Shown: in pieces, positions 25,844 to 35,142 of the stretch
Position numbering within the stretch: position 1 is the stretch's first letter
How the letters are laid out: each line of letters opens with the position of its first letter
Origin: Kiritimatiellia bacterium
Lineage (GTDB): Bacteria; Verrucomicrobiota; Kiritimatiellia; RFP12; UBA1067
Length of the DNA: 64,000 nucleotides
NCBI GenBank assembly: GCA_016296065.1
Contig: JAEDKA010000007.1
Location: forward strand, 25,510 to 89,509
Direction of reading: 5' to 3'
Notes under the pieces: model-generated
What the model was told of the DNA's origin: nothing
The model's database searches: none
Seen by the model: the letters and a program-made list of their open reading frames with translations, nothing else
Translations under genes and position numbers: made by a program

Positions 25844-27865
25844 ATGTCGACATCAGGTGTTGGACGTATTGAAAGACTCGTGGCGATTGGCGCGGTGATC
25901 GCGGCAGGCGCGACGCTTCCGCTCTGGGCCGGAAGCGCAGGAAAGGTGGGTTCGGACTATGTCGTCTCGGCCGATGAGAATGAAGAATACCTCGCAGAAG
26001 CGTCTATTGACGGCTATGCGCGGGTCGTCAAGAAGGGTGCCGGAAACGTGGTGCTGAGAACGTCAACGACGGAGTATGCAGGCGACGTGGTTATCGAGGA
26101 AGGCGCTCTCTACATCGAAACAGCCGGATCGAACGAATTGCGTCTCACGGGAAGCTTGACGCGCGGCTCGGCGAGCACATCGGATATATTGTTCCGCAAG
26201 CGTGGGACTGGGGTTCTGTACCTGGACGGCAATGTCGATCTCGCGTGCAGCGTGCAGCTCGACCAAGGTCTTATGGAAATGAGCAGCGCGGCATCGCGCG
26301 CGTACAGAGAGGGGTTCATAGTGAAAGGCGACAGCCGGTCGCTTATGGGCGGCGGGCACACACTGCTCAACTGGGTTCGCGTCGGCAATGACGGGCGAGG
26401 CGTTTTCCATCAGACGGGTGGCGTGTTGGGCGTGACAGGCGAGACGTCGGTTGGCATGAAAGCCACGGATGTAGGGCATTGGGTGATGTCGGGCGGCGAA
26501 GCGTACGTGAGCAATGTGTTTAATGTTGCGTACACCGCCGGCAACTTCGGCAGCTTTATCCAGACAGGCGGCCTCTTCAAACTTGATGGCGGATCCTTGA
26601 GCGCCGGCCGCGGCGGCTCAGCCGTGTTCCACCTTGCCGGCGGCACGAACGACACGCGTGTCGTGCAGGACGGGCAGACTGTGCGGTTTTATCTTGGCGA
26701 CTGGGGCGGGTCTTCCGACGTTACAGTGTCGGGCGAGGGAACTTTGCTCGCGACCGAGAAGCTCCGGTTCGCGGGCGGCGGAACGATTTCCACGAACATT
26801 TTCAACGTCAAGGACGGCGCGACGGTTAAGGCGGCACGTTTCTTTAAGCACCAGTCGGCAAACGCGGCTACGCGTATTATCGTCAACGCAGATGGCGGAA
26901 CACTGATGCCGACATTCGGATATGACTGGACCGATGCGGGACTGTCCGATGCGAAATACTGCCCGGACCATTTCGTGATCTGGAAGAAGGGTCTTGTCAT
27001 TGACACGTCGGAATCTACTGGAAACAACCCCGCGAGCAAAATGCCGTTCACGTTTGCGGCTCCGACCGGAAAGGGCGTTGCGTCCATCACGCTGCCGACT
27101 TCTGGGGACTACACTACGGCCAGCTACATCGGCCCGGCGCGCATCGTGTTCGAAGATGAGAGCGGATGGGGCGCAAGCGCGTACGCCGAATACGACTTCG
27201 CTACGAAGAGTCACACGGGAGTCGTCATCACATCGCGCGGATGCGACTTCAGCGACAACGCCAAGGCGTACGTGGAGAGTCCCGACCGCACGACGCGGTG
27301 GGAATGCGCGCTTACGCTCACGGACAACGCGGGGCTGTGCGGCGAGGTGATAAAGCGCGGACAGAACGACCTCCACCTCTATGCCGCCAACACAACAACG
27401 GGCGGAATCGCGGTCGAGTCGGGAACGCTGCATGCGGAATCTACCGGCGTCGTGCCGACCGGCACGCCCCTGCGCGCAGAGTATGGCGCGACGATGGCGT
27501 TTGCGGATTCTACGCCGCTCACGCTCTCGACATTCTCGGGCGCGGGCAACGTTACGGGGTGCGACATCACGGTGACCGACGCGGTGCGCGCGACGTGCGA
27601 GGACATCTTCGCAAACAAGTTCGCGACGTTCGCCGGGAAGCTGACGTTTGCGGATGGTGCGGCGTTCGAGATATCCGATCCGGAGAACCTCAGGCAGTAC
27701 ATGAGAAGCGGATTCCGGACGCCGTTCCAGGCGCAGCAGATTTTGGGTTCGCCCGTTCTTCGCCTTGCAGGATCCGAATCGTGCGGCAGCTGGGCGCTCA
27801 TCAGGAATTCCGACGGAACTTACAAGTTCGGAGCTCACGCGGGAACGATAATTATGGTAAGATAA
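25844..27865 (+). CDS. Exported beta-helix protein with autotransporter-associated strand repeats, 673 aa
   Basis: A signal peptide (LVAIGAVIAAGATLPLWAGS) is followed by a repeat-rich passenger. VKKGAGNVVLRTSTTEYAGD near residue 63 is the autotransporter-associated beta-strand repeat (usual form GxGxLxLxGxNTYTGxT), with further copies near 505 (VIKRGQNDLHLYAANTTTGG). Runs such as VFHQTGGVLGVTGETSVG and FIQTGGLFKLDGGSLSAG are beta-helix turns. There is no C-terminal beta-barrel translocator; the protein ends GTIIMVR. Such proteins are abundant in Verrucomicrobiota relatives and are thought to be surface-displayed. It is the first gene of its unit and is followed after 24 bp by the clan-D-like hydrolase. 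Confidence 0.65.
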   Translation: MSTSGVGRIERLVAIGAVIAAGATLPLWAGSAGKVGSDYVVSADENEEYLAEASIDGYARVVKKGAGNVVLRTSTTEYAGDVVIEEGALYIETAGSNELRLTGSLTRGSASTSDILFRKRGTGVLYLDGNVDLACSVQLDQGLMEMSSAASRAYREGFIVKGDSRSLMGGGHTLLNWVRVGNDGRGVFHQTGGVLGVTGETSVGMKATDVGHWVMSGGEAYVSNVFNVAYTAGNFGSFIQTGGLFKLDGGSLSAGRGGSAVFHLAGGTNDTRVVQDGQTVRFYLGDWGGSSDVTVSGEGTLLATEKLRFAGGGTISTNIFNVKDGATVKAARFFKHQSANAATRIIVNADGGTLMPTFGYDWTDAGLSDAKYCPDHFVIWKKGLVIDTSESTGNNPASKMPFTFAAPTGKGVASITLPTSGDYTTASYIGPARIVFEDESGWGASAYAEYDFATKSHTGVVITSRGCDFSDNAKAYVESPDRTTRWECALTLTDNAGLCGEVIKRGQNDLHLYAANTTTGGIAVESGTLHAESTGVVPTGTPLRAEYGATMAFADSTPLTLSTFSGAGNVTGCDITVTDAVRATCEDIFANKFATFAGKLTFADGAAFEISDPENLRQYMRSGFRTPFQAQQILGSPVLRLAGSESCGSWALIRNSDGTYKFGAHAGTIIMVR

Positions 27866-27889
27866 TATTGGACTGGACCAGGTCAAGAC

Positions 27890-30800
27890 ATGAAACTCCT
27901 TCTTGCAATAGCAGCGGTGACGATTTCGCTGGCGGCGGGCGCATACCTGCCGCCTGTGGAGGAACGCTGCGGCGTGAAGGTTGAGATAGGGTCGTTTCCG
28001 CAGAAGATCGAACGCCCCGGAAAGAACCAGTTCGAATGGCCGCTCGGCGTCACCGAGGTCGCGGCGGATGCGCCGCGGACATTTCCCGTGACGCTGGAGA
28101 ACAAGACCGGCGAGAGCGTCACCGGCGAGCTTGAGGTCTGGATGAACGACGACTGGGACGTGGAGGGTCCGCAGGGGCGGATCGTTCTTGCGCCGGGCGA
28201 GAGGAAGGAGCTGACGTACACGGGCACAGCGCGTCCGCGCGCGCTCGACGCGCTCTATCCGGTCCACGCGCGCTTCACTCCCTCCAGCGTGAAGAAGGAC
28301 GACGCGCCGCATCCGATCGCCGTGTTCAAGTTCAACAATCCCGGCGCGCCGCGCAACGTGCCGAAGAAGTCTCCGCCGAGGCTCGTCCCCGGCGTGTTCG
28401 AACTAGGCGACGGCTTCGCGCGTACGACGGCCGTGGAGGTGAAGGGCAGGGCCGTCGAGGTTTCGGAGGGCGGGTCCGTCGAAGAGTGGGGCGCGGTAAT
28501 GGCAAAAGGGAAGCCGTCGGCGGGCGGTGTAGCGAAGCGCGGCTTCAACAGCCATCCGCCGTACAAGAAGGGCGCGGGATTCATCTGGAGCGACATCAGG
28601 CTTGACCTGCCTGACGTCTCGCCGATCGTGGTTTCCTGCTCGAACTTCCTGGACGACTACCGCGGCAAGTCGTCGTCCGACGGCGTGGAGTACAAGGTGC
28701 TCGTACTCGAGGAAGGCGCGGAGCCCAAGGTTGTCTGCTCGCAGATCGTAAAGGACCTCGGCGCGTGGCACGGCATGTCCGGCGACCTCACGGCGTGGGC
28801 GGGGAAGAAGGTCGTGCTTCGGCTCTGGACTGGGCCGGGCCCGAAGATGGACACGCGCTGCGACGGCGGCGGATGGGGCGACGTGAAGCTCGCGATTGGT
28901 CCGCAGCCGAAGATGCCCGACGAGTCCGACTGGACCTCGCGCGCCGCGGCGGCGCTCGCGTCGGCAGAGGCGGCGGTAAAGTCCGGAACCGACGCGGCGT
29001 TCGGACGCTGGCGGCTTGAGGCGGGCGACGTCGTCTACGGGGCCGGCGTGGCGTACGGGGAGCGCGGACTCGTCGACGGTGCGCTTGCGTTCACTGACGG
29101 TGAGAGGTCCGTCGTGTTCAGGGGCTTCACCGCGCTTGTCGAGACGGACGACGGACTTCCCGCGCCGGAGGCGGTGGCGTCGATACGGGAGGAGAAGGGA
29201 ACGCTTCGGATTTCGTGGTCGATACCGGGGGCAAAACGGAACGCAGCGGGATATCCGCGCATTACCGACCTTGCCGTCGGGCCGGCAAGCGAGAGGCCGC
29301 ACCGCGTCTACCTGGGCACGGGGAACGTCATAGAGGGCCCGAGGCGCTTCTCTGTGCGCGCCAGCGGATTCGACCTCTCTACGCGGCATGTTGGCGCGGA
29401 CTACGCGAACGGGCTTTCCGTAGTGCAGGCGGTAGACGTCGTGCCGGATTCCGCTGAGTGCGACGGCGGGCGGAACGTCTTCTCGATCCATGCGCACCAT
29501 GACGCCGTCTTCACGTTCGTGCCGTCGTCCAGGGGCGCCTTCGAGGCGGCGCGTCGGTTCCGCGCGGTGTCGGGCTACAGGGCGAGCGCGGGGCATGCCG
29601 CGCTCGGGTCGAGGATGTGCCTCGACCAGTGGGGCGGAGACTACGCGAAGGCGGCGAAGGACATTGCGCTGGCGGCGAAGTACGGGATGTGCGACGCGGT
29701 TTTCGTGAAGCACGACTGGCAGTGCTGGGGATACGACTACAGGCTTCCGGAGATATGGCCTCCGCGCGGCGGATCCGCCGCGTTCGGCGCGATGCGCGCG
29801 GCGTGCCGCGATGCGGGGATGCTGTTCTGTCCGCACGACAACTACACGGACATCTATCCCGACTGCGACGGCTTCACGTACGATCTCACGGTGTTCAACC
29901 TCGACGGAACTCCCCAGCTGGCGTGGTTCAACCCCGGCCGCCATGCGCAGTCCTACCGTTGGGCGCCGCACGCGTTCCATCCGTGGTGCCGGCGCAACGC
30001 GAAGCTGCTCAAGGACGGGTGCGATCCGGACGCGATCTTCATCGACGTCTTCACGGCGCATCCTCCGTTCGACTACCTCGACCGCGAGGGGAGGTTCCAC
30101 ACGAAGAACGAGACCTCGGCGTCGTGGGGGCGCGGATTCGAACTCTACCGCGAGGGCTTCGGACGTCCCGAAGCGGTGTGCGTGAGCGAAGCCGCGCAGG
30201 ACCATCTCGTCGGCGTCGCGGATGCGGGGCAGTGCGACCATTTCGGCGCGCCAAAGATTGTCGGACGGGAGAATTTCGAAGACAGCGAGCGCACGCCGTG
30301 GCACGACATCGTCACGCACGACTTCTATGTGCTCTTCGCGGGCGGGCTGGGCGGACGCTACCAGGAGGAGGCATGGCACACGGGCGGAGACGCGAAGCTC
30401 CACGGCTACGCGTCGGACGACTATCTCTCGAACTGCGTCATCGGAGGGCGCAATCCGATGTGCGACGGACCTTTCTCGCGCAATGCGGTGAAGACGTACT
30501 GGCTGCAGCACGACGCCTGCGCGGAACTCGGCCGCGCGGAGTTTATCGACCTGAAGTACGAGGACGGAATCCACCGCCAGCATTCGTTCTTCTCGGACGG
30601 CGCCGAGGTGTGGGTGAACAGGCAGACGAACGGTACGTGGCGCCTGCCGAACGGCCTGACGCTGCCGACCTACGGATACTTCGCCCGCACGCGCGGGACG
30701 GTGAGCGGGATTGTGGAGAGGGGCGGCGCGCGCTGCGCGTTCTCTAAGTCGGCGAACGGCTTTTTCCTCGAGGCGCATAAGTCCTCGCCAGTGTCGCTCG

Positions 30801-31087
30801 GCGGCGTGACGACGGACGGGGCGTTTCGGTTCTCGAACTGGACGATAGTTCCGCTGCCGTTCTCGGAGGCATTCTTCGCTGAGATCGACCTTGCCGCGTT
30901 CAACGCCGAAGGGCGTGCGGTCTTCGGCGTGGAGGCCGTGGAGCCTGCCGACGGAGCGAAGGCGCCGGAGTGGAGTCAGTCAGGGAACATCCTCAAGGTT
31001 TCCTGCGACGCCAAGTCCTTCGCCTACCGCATCCGCCTGCGCGCGCACGGCGGCATTCAGGCGGTAGACTCACCTGTTGCGCGTTGA
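27890..31087 (+). CDS. Secreted clan-D-like (GH31/GH36/GH101-type) TIM-barrel glycosidase, 1065 aa
   Basis: A signal peptide (MKLLLAIAAVTISLAAGAYL) precedes an NEW3/Ig-like segment (~25-130), a beta-sandwich and a long catalytic-type barrel. Motifs: VFVKHDWQCWGYDYRLPEIW near residue 605, MLFCPHDNYTDIYPDC near 640, AIFIDVFTAHPPFDYLD near 715 (likely strand-4 nucleophile Asp) and VCVSEAAQDHLVGVADAG near 763 (likely acid/base). This layout resembles alpha-glycosidases that use two carboxylates, such as GH101 endo-alpha-GalNAc-ases or GH31/36 relatives, but I cannot fix the family. C-terminal beta-domains follow from ~870. An alpha-linked sugar on mucin-type glycans would fit the neighbourhood. 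The Shine-Dalgarno is weak, so expression may depend on the upstream gene. Confidence 0.6.
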   Translation: MKLLLAIAAVTISLAAGAYLPPVEERCGVKVEIGSFPQKIERPGKNQFEWPLGVTEVAADAPRTFPVTLENKTGESVTGELEVWMNDDWDVEGPQGRIVLAPGERKELTYTGTARPRALDALYPVHARFTPSSVKKDDAPHPIAVFKFNNPGAPRNVPKKSPPRLVPGVFELGDGFARTTAVEVKGRAVEVSEGGSVEEWGAVMAKGKPSAGGVAKRGFNSHPPYKKGAGFIWSDIRLDLPDVSPIVVSCSNFLDDYRGKSSSDGVEYKVLVLEEGAEPKVVCSQIVKDLGAWHGMSGDLTAWAGKKVVLRLWTGPGPKMDTRCDGGGWGDVKLAIGPQPKMPDESDWTSRAAAALASAEAAVKSGTDAAFGRWRLEAGDVVYGAGVAYGERGLVDGALAFTDGERSVVFRGFTALVETDDGLPAPEAVASIREEKGTLRISWSIPGAKRNAAGYPRITDLAVGPASERPHRVYLGTGNVIEGPRRFSVRASGFDLSTRHVGADYANGLSVVQAVDVVPDSAECDGGRNVFSIHAHHDAVFTFVPSSRGAFEAARRFRAVSGYRASAGHAALGSRMCLDQWGGDYAKAAKDIALAAKYGMCDAVFVKHDWQCWGYDYRLPEIWPPRGGSAAFGAMRAACRDAGMLFCPHDNYTDIYPDCDGFTYDLTVFNLDGTPQLAWFNPGRHAQSYRWAPHAFHPWCRRNAKLLKDGCDPDAIFIDVFTAHPPFDYLDREGRFHTKNETSASWGRGFELYREGFGRPEAVCVSEAAQDHLVGVADAGQCDHFGAPKIVGRENFEDSERTPWHDIVTHDFYVLFAGGLGGRYQEEAWHTGGDAKLHGYASDDYLSNCVIGGRNPMCDGPFSRNAVKTYWLQHDACAELGRAEFIDLKYEDGIHRQHSFFSDGAEVWVNRQTNGTWRLPNGLTLPTYGYFARTRGTVSGIVERGGARCAFSKSANGFFLEAHKSSPVSLGGVTTDGAFRFSNWTIVPLPFSEAFFAEIDLAAFNAEGRAVFGVEAVEPADGAKAPEWSQSGNILKVSCDAKSFAYRIRLRAHGGIQAVDSPVAR

Positions 31088-31098
31088 TGTCCTAGCGC

Positions 31099-31146
31099 AT
31101 CCCTACGTTCGTAGGGATTGGCATTTGCGCCGTGCGGTGCTATAAT
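31099..31146 (+). promoter_or_regulatory. Composite operator/promoter 3
   Basis: ATCCCTAC-GTTC-GTAGGGAT (31099-31118), -35 TTGGCA (31118-31123), 17 bp, TATAAT (31141-31146). A short inverted repeat (TTTGGTGA/TCACCAAA) starts right after the -10. Confidence 0.85.
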
Positions 31147-31185
31147 TTTGGTGAAAAAATCACCAAAGTCTCGAGGAGCAAAGCC

Positions 31186-34100
31186 ATGAAAAAATCAGCG
31201 TCAGCAATCCTCTCAGCCGCAGTGCTTTCCTGCGCCGCGCTCTGCGCGTTCGGCGACCCGATCGTGATCGGCACCCAGGTGCCGGGATCCGACCACAGTT
31301 CGGAGCCGTGCACGCCAAAACAGCACACGGGCGACTACCAAACGCAGCATTTCAACGCTGACATCAGCGGCAGCCAGGGCAAGGAGTTCGACGTGGTTCT
31401 GTTCGGCGACTCCATCACCGACTTCTGGAACAATCCGAGCCTGGCCCTCGACGGGGATCCCATCAACTACGCCGCGGCGTTCAACATGGGCATCGGCAGT
31501 GAGCGCGTCCAGAACATCCTTTGGCGTCTCAGGAACGGCGCGCTCGACGGCTATACCACGAAGTACTTCACGCTGATGGTCGGCATCAACAACGGACACC
31601 AGAAGTGCATCGACCACAACGAGCACGCCGATCGCGCCGAAGACGTCGCAGAGTCGATCCGCCTCATGCTATGCGAGATGGCGACGAAGCACCCGGACGC
31701 GAAGATCCTCCTGATGCCGATCCTTCCCTACAGCTTCGACAGCAAGTATTTCGAAGCGGCCGAAGTGACGGCCATGAGCGAAGCGGTCAACGACTATATT
31801 CTCCAGTTCGTCGACAACAAGCGTGTGTTCTGGGTGGACCTGCGCAGTCAGTACCTCCAGCAGAATTCGATGCCCGACAAGGTCTGCTACCGCGAGGGCG
31901 GCCACGGCGGATACGACGCCGTGGGGCTCTGCCTCCATCCGGAATTCTTCACCTATTCGGATTTCTGGAAGCCTGCGCTGACCAACGCGATGCACAAGTA
32001 TCTCTCGGTTCCCGCCGGCCAGGCGCACGTGGCGGATCCCTCGCTCGGCTACGCCAAGGCCGCTCCGAACGCGGACGGCGCGGGCTCCGCTACGATCACG
32101 GTCTTCGGCATCAACCTCGGAACGGACGCGAACGCGAACGCCGTGACGTCCTACGCGATTGACTACGAGCTCGACGGCGGCGCGAAGACGCGTGCGCTTT
32201 CCAACCAGACGGGCGTTAGGAAGTCGTTCGTGATCCCGAATGTCGCCCTCGGCGCGCATACCTGCAAGGTAACAGTCACGACGGCGGACAACAAGGAGCT
32301 CGTGACGCTGCTTGACTTCGAGATGACCGAACCGTGGTCCGCAGAGCCGCTTCCCGCCGATGCCAGCGCGGTTCGGACCGACGGGACGCTCAAGTACGCA
32401 TACGCGTGCGGAAGCTACACGCTCAACGGCGTTACGTTCGCCGCTGCCGGGAACAACAACGCCAACATCTCGAACGACATTGTCTGGCCGTACAGCCAGA
32501 CTTCCGGTTCGACTCCGCCGTCGACTGCTGCGAGCGGCAACTACTATGATCTTCTTGGCCACTGCTGGTGGGCGACCCAAGGTGACAAGAAGGTGACTTT
32601 GAAGGATCTCACGCCCGGACACGTCTACCTCGTGCAGATCTTCGGCTACCGCAACTATAGCGGACACGACAGGTCTCACGTCTGGATCAAGGAGTCGTAC
32701 TGGGATTCGAACTACATGAAGGTCCTCGGCGACGGTTGGACTTATGGCGGCGCTTTGACGGGAACTCTTACCGCGACCGAAGCCACGAAGACGTTCACCA
32801 TCATGTCCGACGGCAACTACGCCATCAACGGCATCCAGGTCCGCGACCTCGGCGAGAGCGGCGTGCCGGTAGTCGTCCAGCCGAAGGTCGGCTCTGTCAC
32901 CGTCACGACGAACGAAACGGCGGCGACGGTTTTTCTCTCGGGCATCGTGCTGGGGACGGACGATGCCGGTGAGAGCGCAAATTCCTACTCCGTCTCCTAC
33001 AAGCTCGGCGACGAGACCCCAGTGGTCGCGCTCTCGGGCCAGGCCGGCGCGTCCGCGCAGTTCACGATCTCCGACCTCGCGGACGGCGAATACACTTGCG
33101 CGGTGACGATAACGACGGATGCCGGGAAGACCTCCGCGGCGAAGTCCGTTTCCTTCCGGATCGGTGAGCCGCCGGCGCCTGTTGTGGCGCCGTCGATCGG
33201 GTCGGTTTCCGTCTCGACGAACGGCACGACGGCCACGATCTCGCTTTCGGGCATCGAGATGGGAACCGACGACGGTGGGGTCGCGGCTACCTCTTATTCG
33301 GTTTTCTACTCGCTGACCAATGCGCCGGGCGTGGCCGCGCTCGAGGGCCAAACCGCCGCGACGGCTTCGTTCGGCATTTCCGATCTCGCCGACGGGGTTT
33401 ATTCCTGCGCGGTGACGATTATGACAGACAAGAACAAGACATCAGCGGCGAAATCCGTCAACTTCAGGATTGGCGAGCCGCCGCCGATGCCGGTCGGATG
33501 GACGTCCGAGCCGATGGACGCCGCGGGCGCGAAGTTCAGCACAGAGGGCACGCTTGTCTACGCCTATGCGACGCAGGCCCAGACCGTAAACGGCGTCGCG
33601 TTCACGCGGGCGCTTCCGCTCGCATCCACAGATAGCATCGCCTTTACGCCGGCGGCCACCGGTTTCGACGGCGGATTGATGAACGAGGGTGTTTCGGACA
33701 GTGGCTACGGACTCATCCTCGGCAATGGCTGGACGTGGACTGATTCGTCGACGGACACCAAGTCGGTGACGCTGACGCTGAAGAACCTTACGCCGGGGGA
33801 ACGGTATCTGGTGCAGATCCTCTCGCACACGCACTGGAGCGGCAGCATGCTGGTCTCCGCCAATGGCTGCGAAGCGCAGCATGTCTACGGCTCCGATGAA
33901 ACCAGCGGCAAGTACGGGGCTCTTATGACTGGCATCTTTACTGCCTCGGCCGAGACGCAGGATGTCGAGATACTCTTTTCCGGTTCGAGCGGCGACCGTC
34001 CGATCAACGCCGTCCAGGTCCGAAACCTTGGCGAGGGTGGCGGCGGCGAAGACCCGATCGATCCTGTCGACCCAACGACGCCTCTCTGCACGCTGACGAT

Positions 34101-35136
34101 TCCCGCGAAGACGGGGCTTCAGCTCCAGTCGGTGACGACGAACGGCGTCGCGGTCGCGGCTGTCGGCGGAAGCTACTCTATCGTCTCGAACACGCAGGTG
34201 ACGGTGACGTTCGCCGCAGCCTCGGGTTACGAAATCACGGGCGGCAACCCGGTCGTCTTCGCGCTCTCGGGGGACAAGACGTTCGCCGACGGGGAGTATC
34301 CTGTCGTCCAGGCCCAGGGCGGAGGGGATCCAGGGCCGATGCCGGGCGATGGATGGACAGCCTCGCCGATGAGCGCCTCGAGCGCTTCGATCAGGACAGA
34401 CGGGACCATCAAGTATGCCTATGCGGCTGGAAATTACACAGTCAACGGCGTAGCGTTCACAGCCAGCAGCGCTCTCATCAGCAATGCAGACTGCGTCGTA
34501 TGGGAGAACACTGGTGGGGCGCTGGGTTTTGGGTCGTCGGCTCCGTCTGACACCGAATCTGGCGACTACAAGAGTCTGCTTGAGCACGGCTGGTGGGCGA
34601 ATGGAAAGGCCCGCAAGATCGAGCTGAAGAACCTTGAGGGCGGTAAGAGGTATCTTGTTCAGATCATTGGGTTCCGCCAGAATTTTACGACGCAGACCGC
34701 TACGGCGCCAGACGGAACGCAGACGATCAAGTTTGACGGCGAGGGGTGGGAGCACGGTGGCTCCTTGGTCGGTGTCTTCACGGCGAGCGGCACTTCGCAG
34801 GAATTCTCGATCGTTTATGCCGGGCAGTCCTGCATCAACGCCATCCAGGTGCGCGAGCTGCCTGCGGACGCCCCCGTGGAGCCCGATGCGCCGGTGATCG
34901 GCGGTGAGGGGGTTGACGTGCCGTTTGCGGTGTCGTCCGACAAGGTCGCGATCACGATCAGCAACGCGGCGTCGGGTCTCACCTACGGATACAAGAAATC
35001 CGTGACGCTTGCCGGACTCAAGGATGCGTCTGTCGTCTGGTTCGACGATCCAGCAGAGTCCGACGGCGTACTGACGCTCGACATTCCGAAGGACGCGAGC
35101 GAACCGAGCTGCTTCTACCAGATCGTAGTGGAGTAA
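31186..35136 (+). CDS. Secreted SGNH-esterase with FN3-like and repeated beta-modules and a CFYQ C-terminal domain, 1316 aa
   Basis: The start at 31186 follows GAGGAG. After a signal peptide comes an SGNH/GDSL domain (residues ~60-280): FDVVLFGDSITDFW (Ser ~74), MGIGSERVQNILWRL, LMVGINNGH. Such domains deacetylate sugars. Then follow three FN3-like repeats (~285-380, 563-660, 667-765), three copies of a ~170-residue module beginning WTxxPM.A.....DGT..YAY and ending NAxQVR(D/E)L (~382-560, 767-950, 1052-1226), and a small CTLTIPAKTG domain (~968-1045). The last ~80 residues form a domain ending CFYQIVVE that is shared with the proteins at 35143 and 43124. Transcription is from operator/promoter 3, and the next gene follows after 6 bp. 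Confidence 0.75.
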   Translation: MKKSASAILSAAVLSCAALCAFGDPIVIGTQVPGSDHSSEPCTPKQHTGDYQTQHFNADISGSQGKEFDVVLFGDSITDFWNNPSLALDGDPINYAAAFNMGIGSERVQNILWRLRNGALDGYTTKYFTLMVGINNGHQKCIDHNEHADRAEDVAESIRLMLCEMATKHPDAKILLMPILPYSFDSKYFEAAEVTAMSEAVNDYILQFVDNKRVFWVDLRSQYLQQNSMPDKVCYREGGHGGYDAVGLCLHPEFFTYSDFWKPALTNAMHKYLSVPAGQAHVADPSLGYAKAAPNADGAGSATITVFGINLGTDANANAVTSYAIDYELDGGAKTRALSNQTGVRKSFVIPNVALGAHTCKVTVTTADNKELVTLLDFEMTEPWSAEPLPADASAVRTDGTLKYAYACGSYTLNGVTFAAAGNNNANISNDIVWPYSQTSGSTPPSTAASGNYYDLLGHCWWATQGDKKVTLKDLTPGHVYLVQIFGYRNYSGHDRSHVWIKESYWDSNYMKVLGDGWTYGGALTGTLTATEATKTFTIMSDGNYAINGIQVRDLGESGVPVVVQPKVGSVTVTTNETAATVFLSGIVLGTDDAGESANSYSVSYKLGDETPVVALSGQAGASAQFTISDLADGEYTCAVTITTDAGKTSAAKSVSFRIGEPPAPVVAPSIGSVSVSTNGTTATISLSGIEMGTDDGGVAATSYSVFYSLTNAPGVAALEGQTAATASFGISDLADGVYSCAVTIMTDKNKTSAAKSVNFRIGEPPPMPVGWTSEPMDAAGAKFSTEGTLVYAYATQAQTVNGVAFTRALPLASTDSIAFTPAATGFDGGLMNEGVSDSGYGLILGNGWTWTDSSTDTKSVTLTLKNLTPGERYLVQILSHTHWSGSMLVSANGCEAQHVYGSDETSGKYGALMTGIFTASAETQDVEILFSGSSGDRPINAVQVRNLGEGGGGEDPIDPVDPTTPLCTLTIPAKTGLQLQSVTTNGVAVAAVGGSYSIVSNTQVTVTFAAASGYEITGGNPVVFALSGDKTFADGEYPVVQAQGGGDPGPMPGDGWTASPMSASSASIRTDGTIKYAYAAGNYTVNGVAFTASSALISNADCVVWENTGGALGFGSSAPSDTESGDYKSLLEHGWWANGKARKIELKNLEGGKRYLVQIIGFRQNFTTQTATAPDGTQTIKFDGEGWEHGGSLVGVFTASGTSQEFSIVYAGQSCINAIQVRELPADAPVEPDAPVIGGEGVDVPFAVSSDKVAITISNAASGLTYGYKKSVTLAGLKDASVVWFDDPAESDGVLTLDIPKDASEPSCFYQIVVE

Positions 35137-35142
35137 TTTACC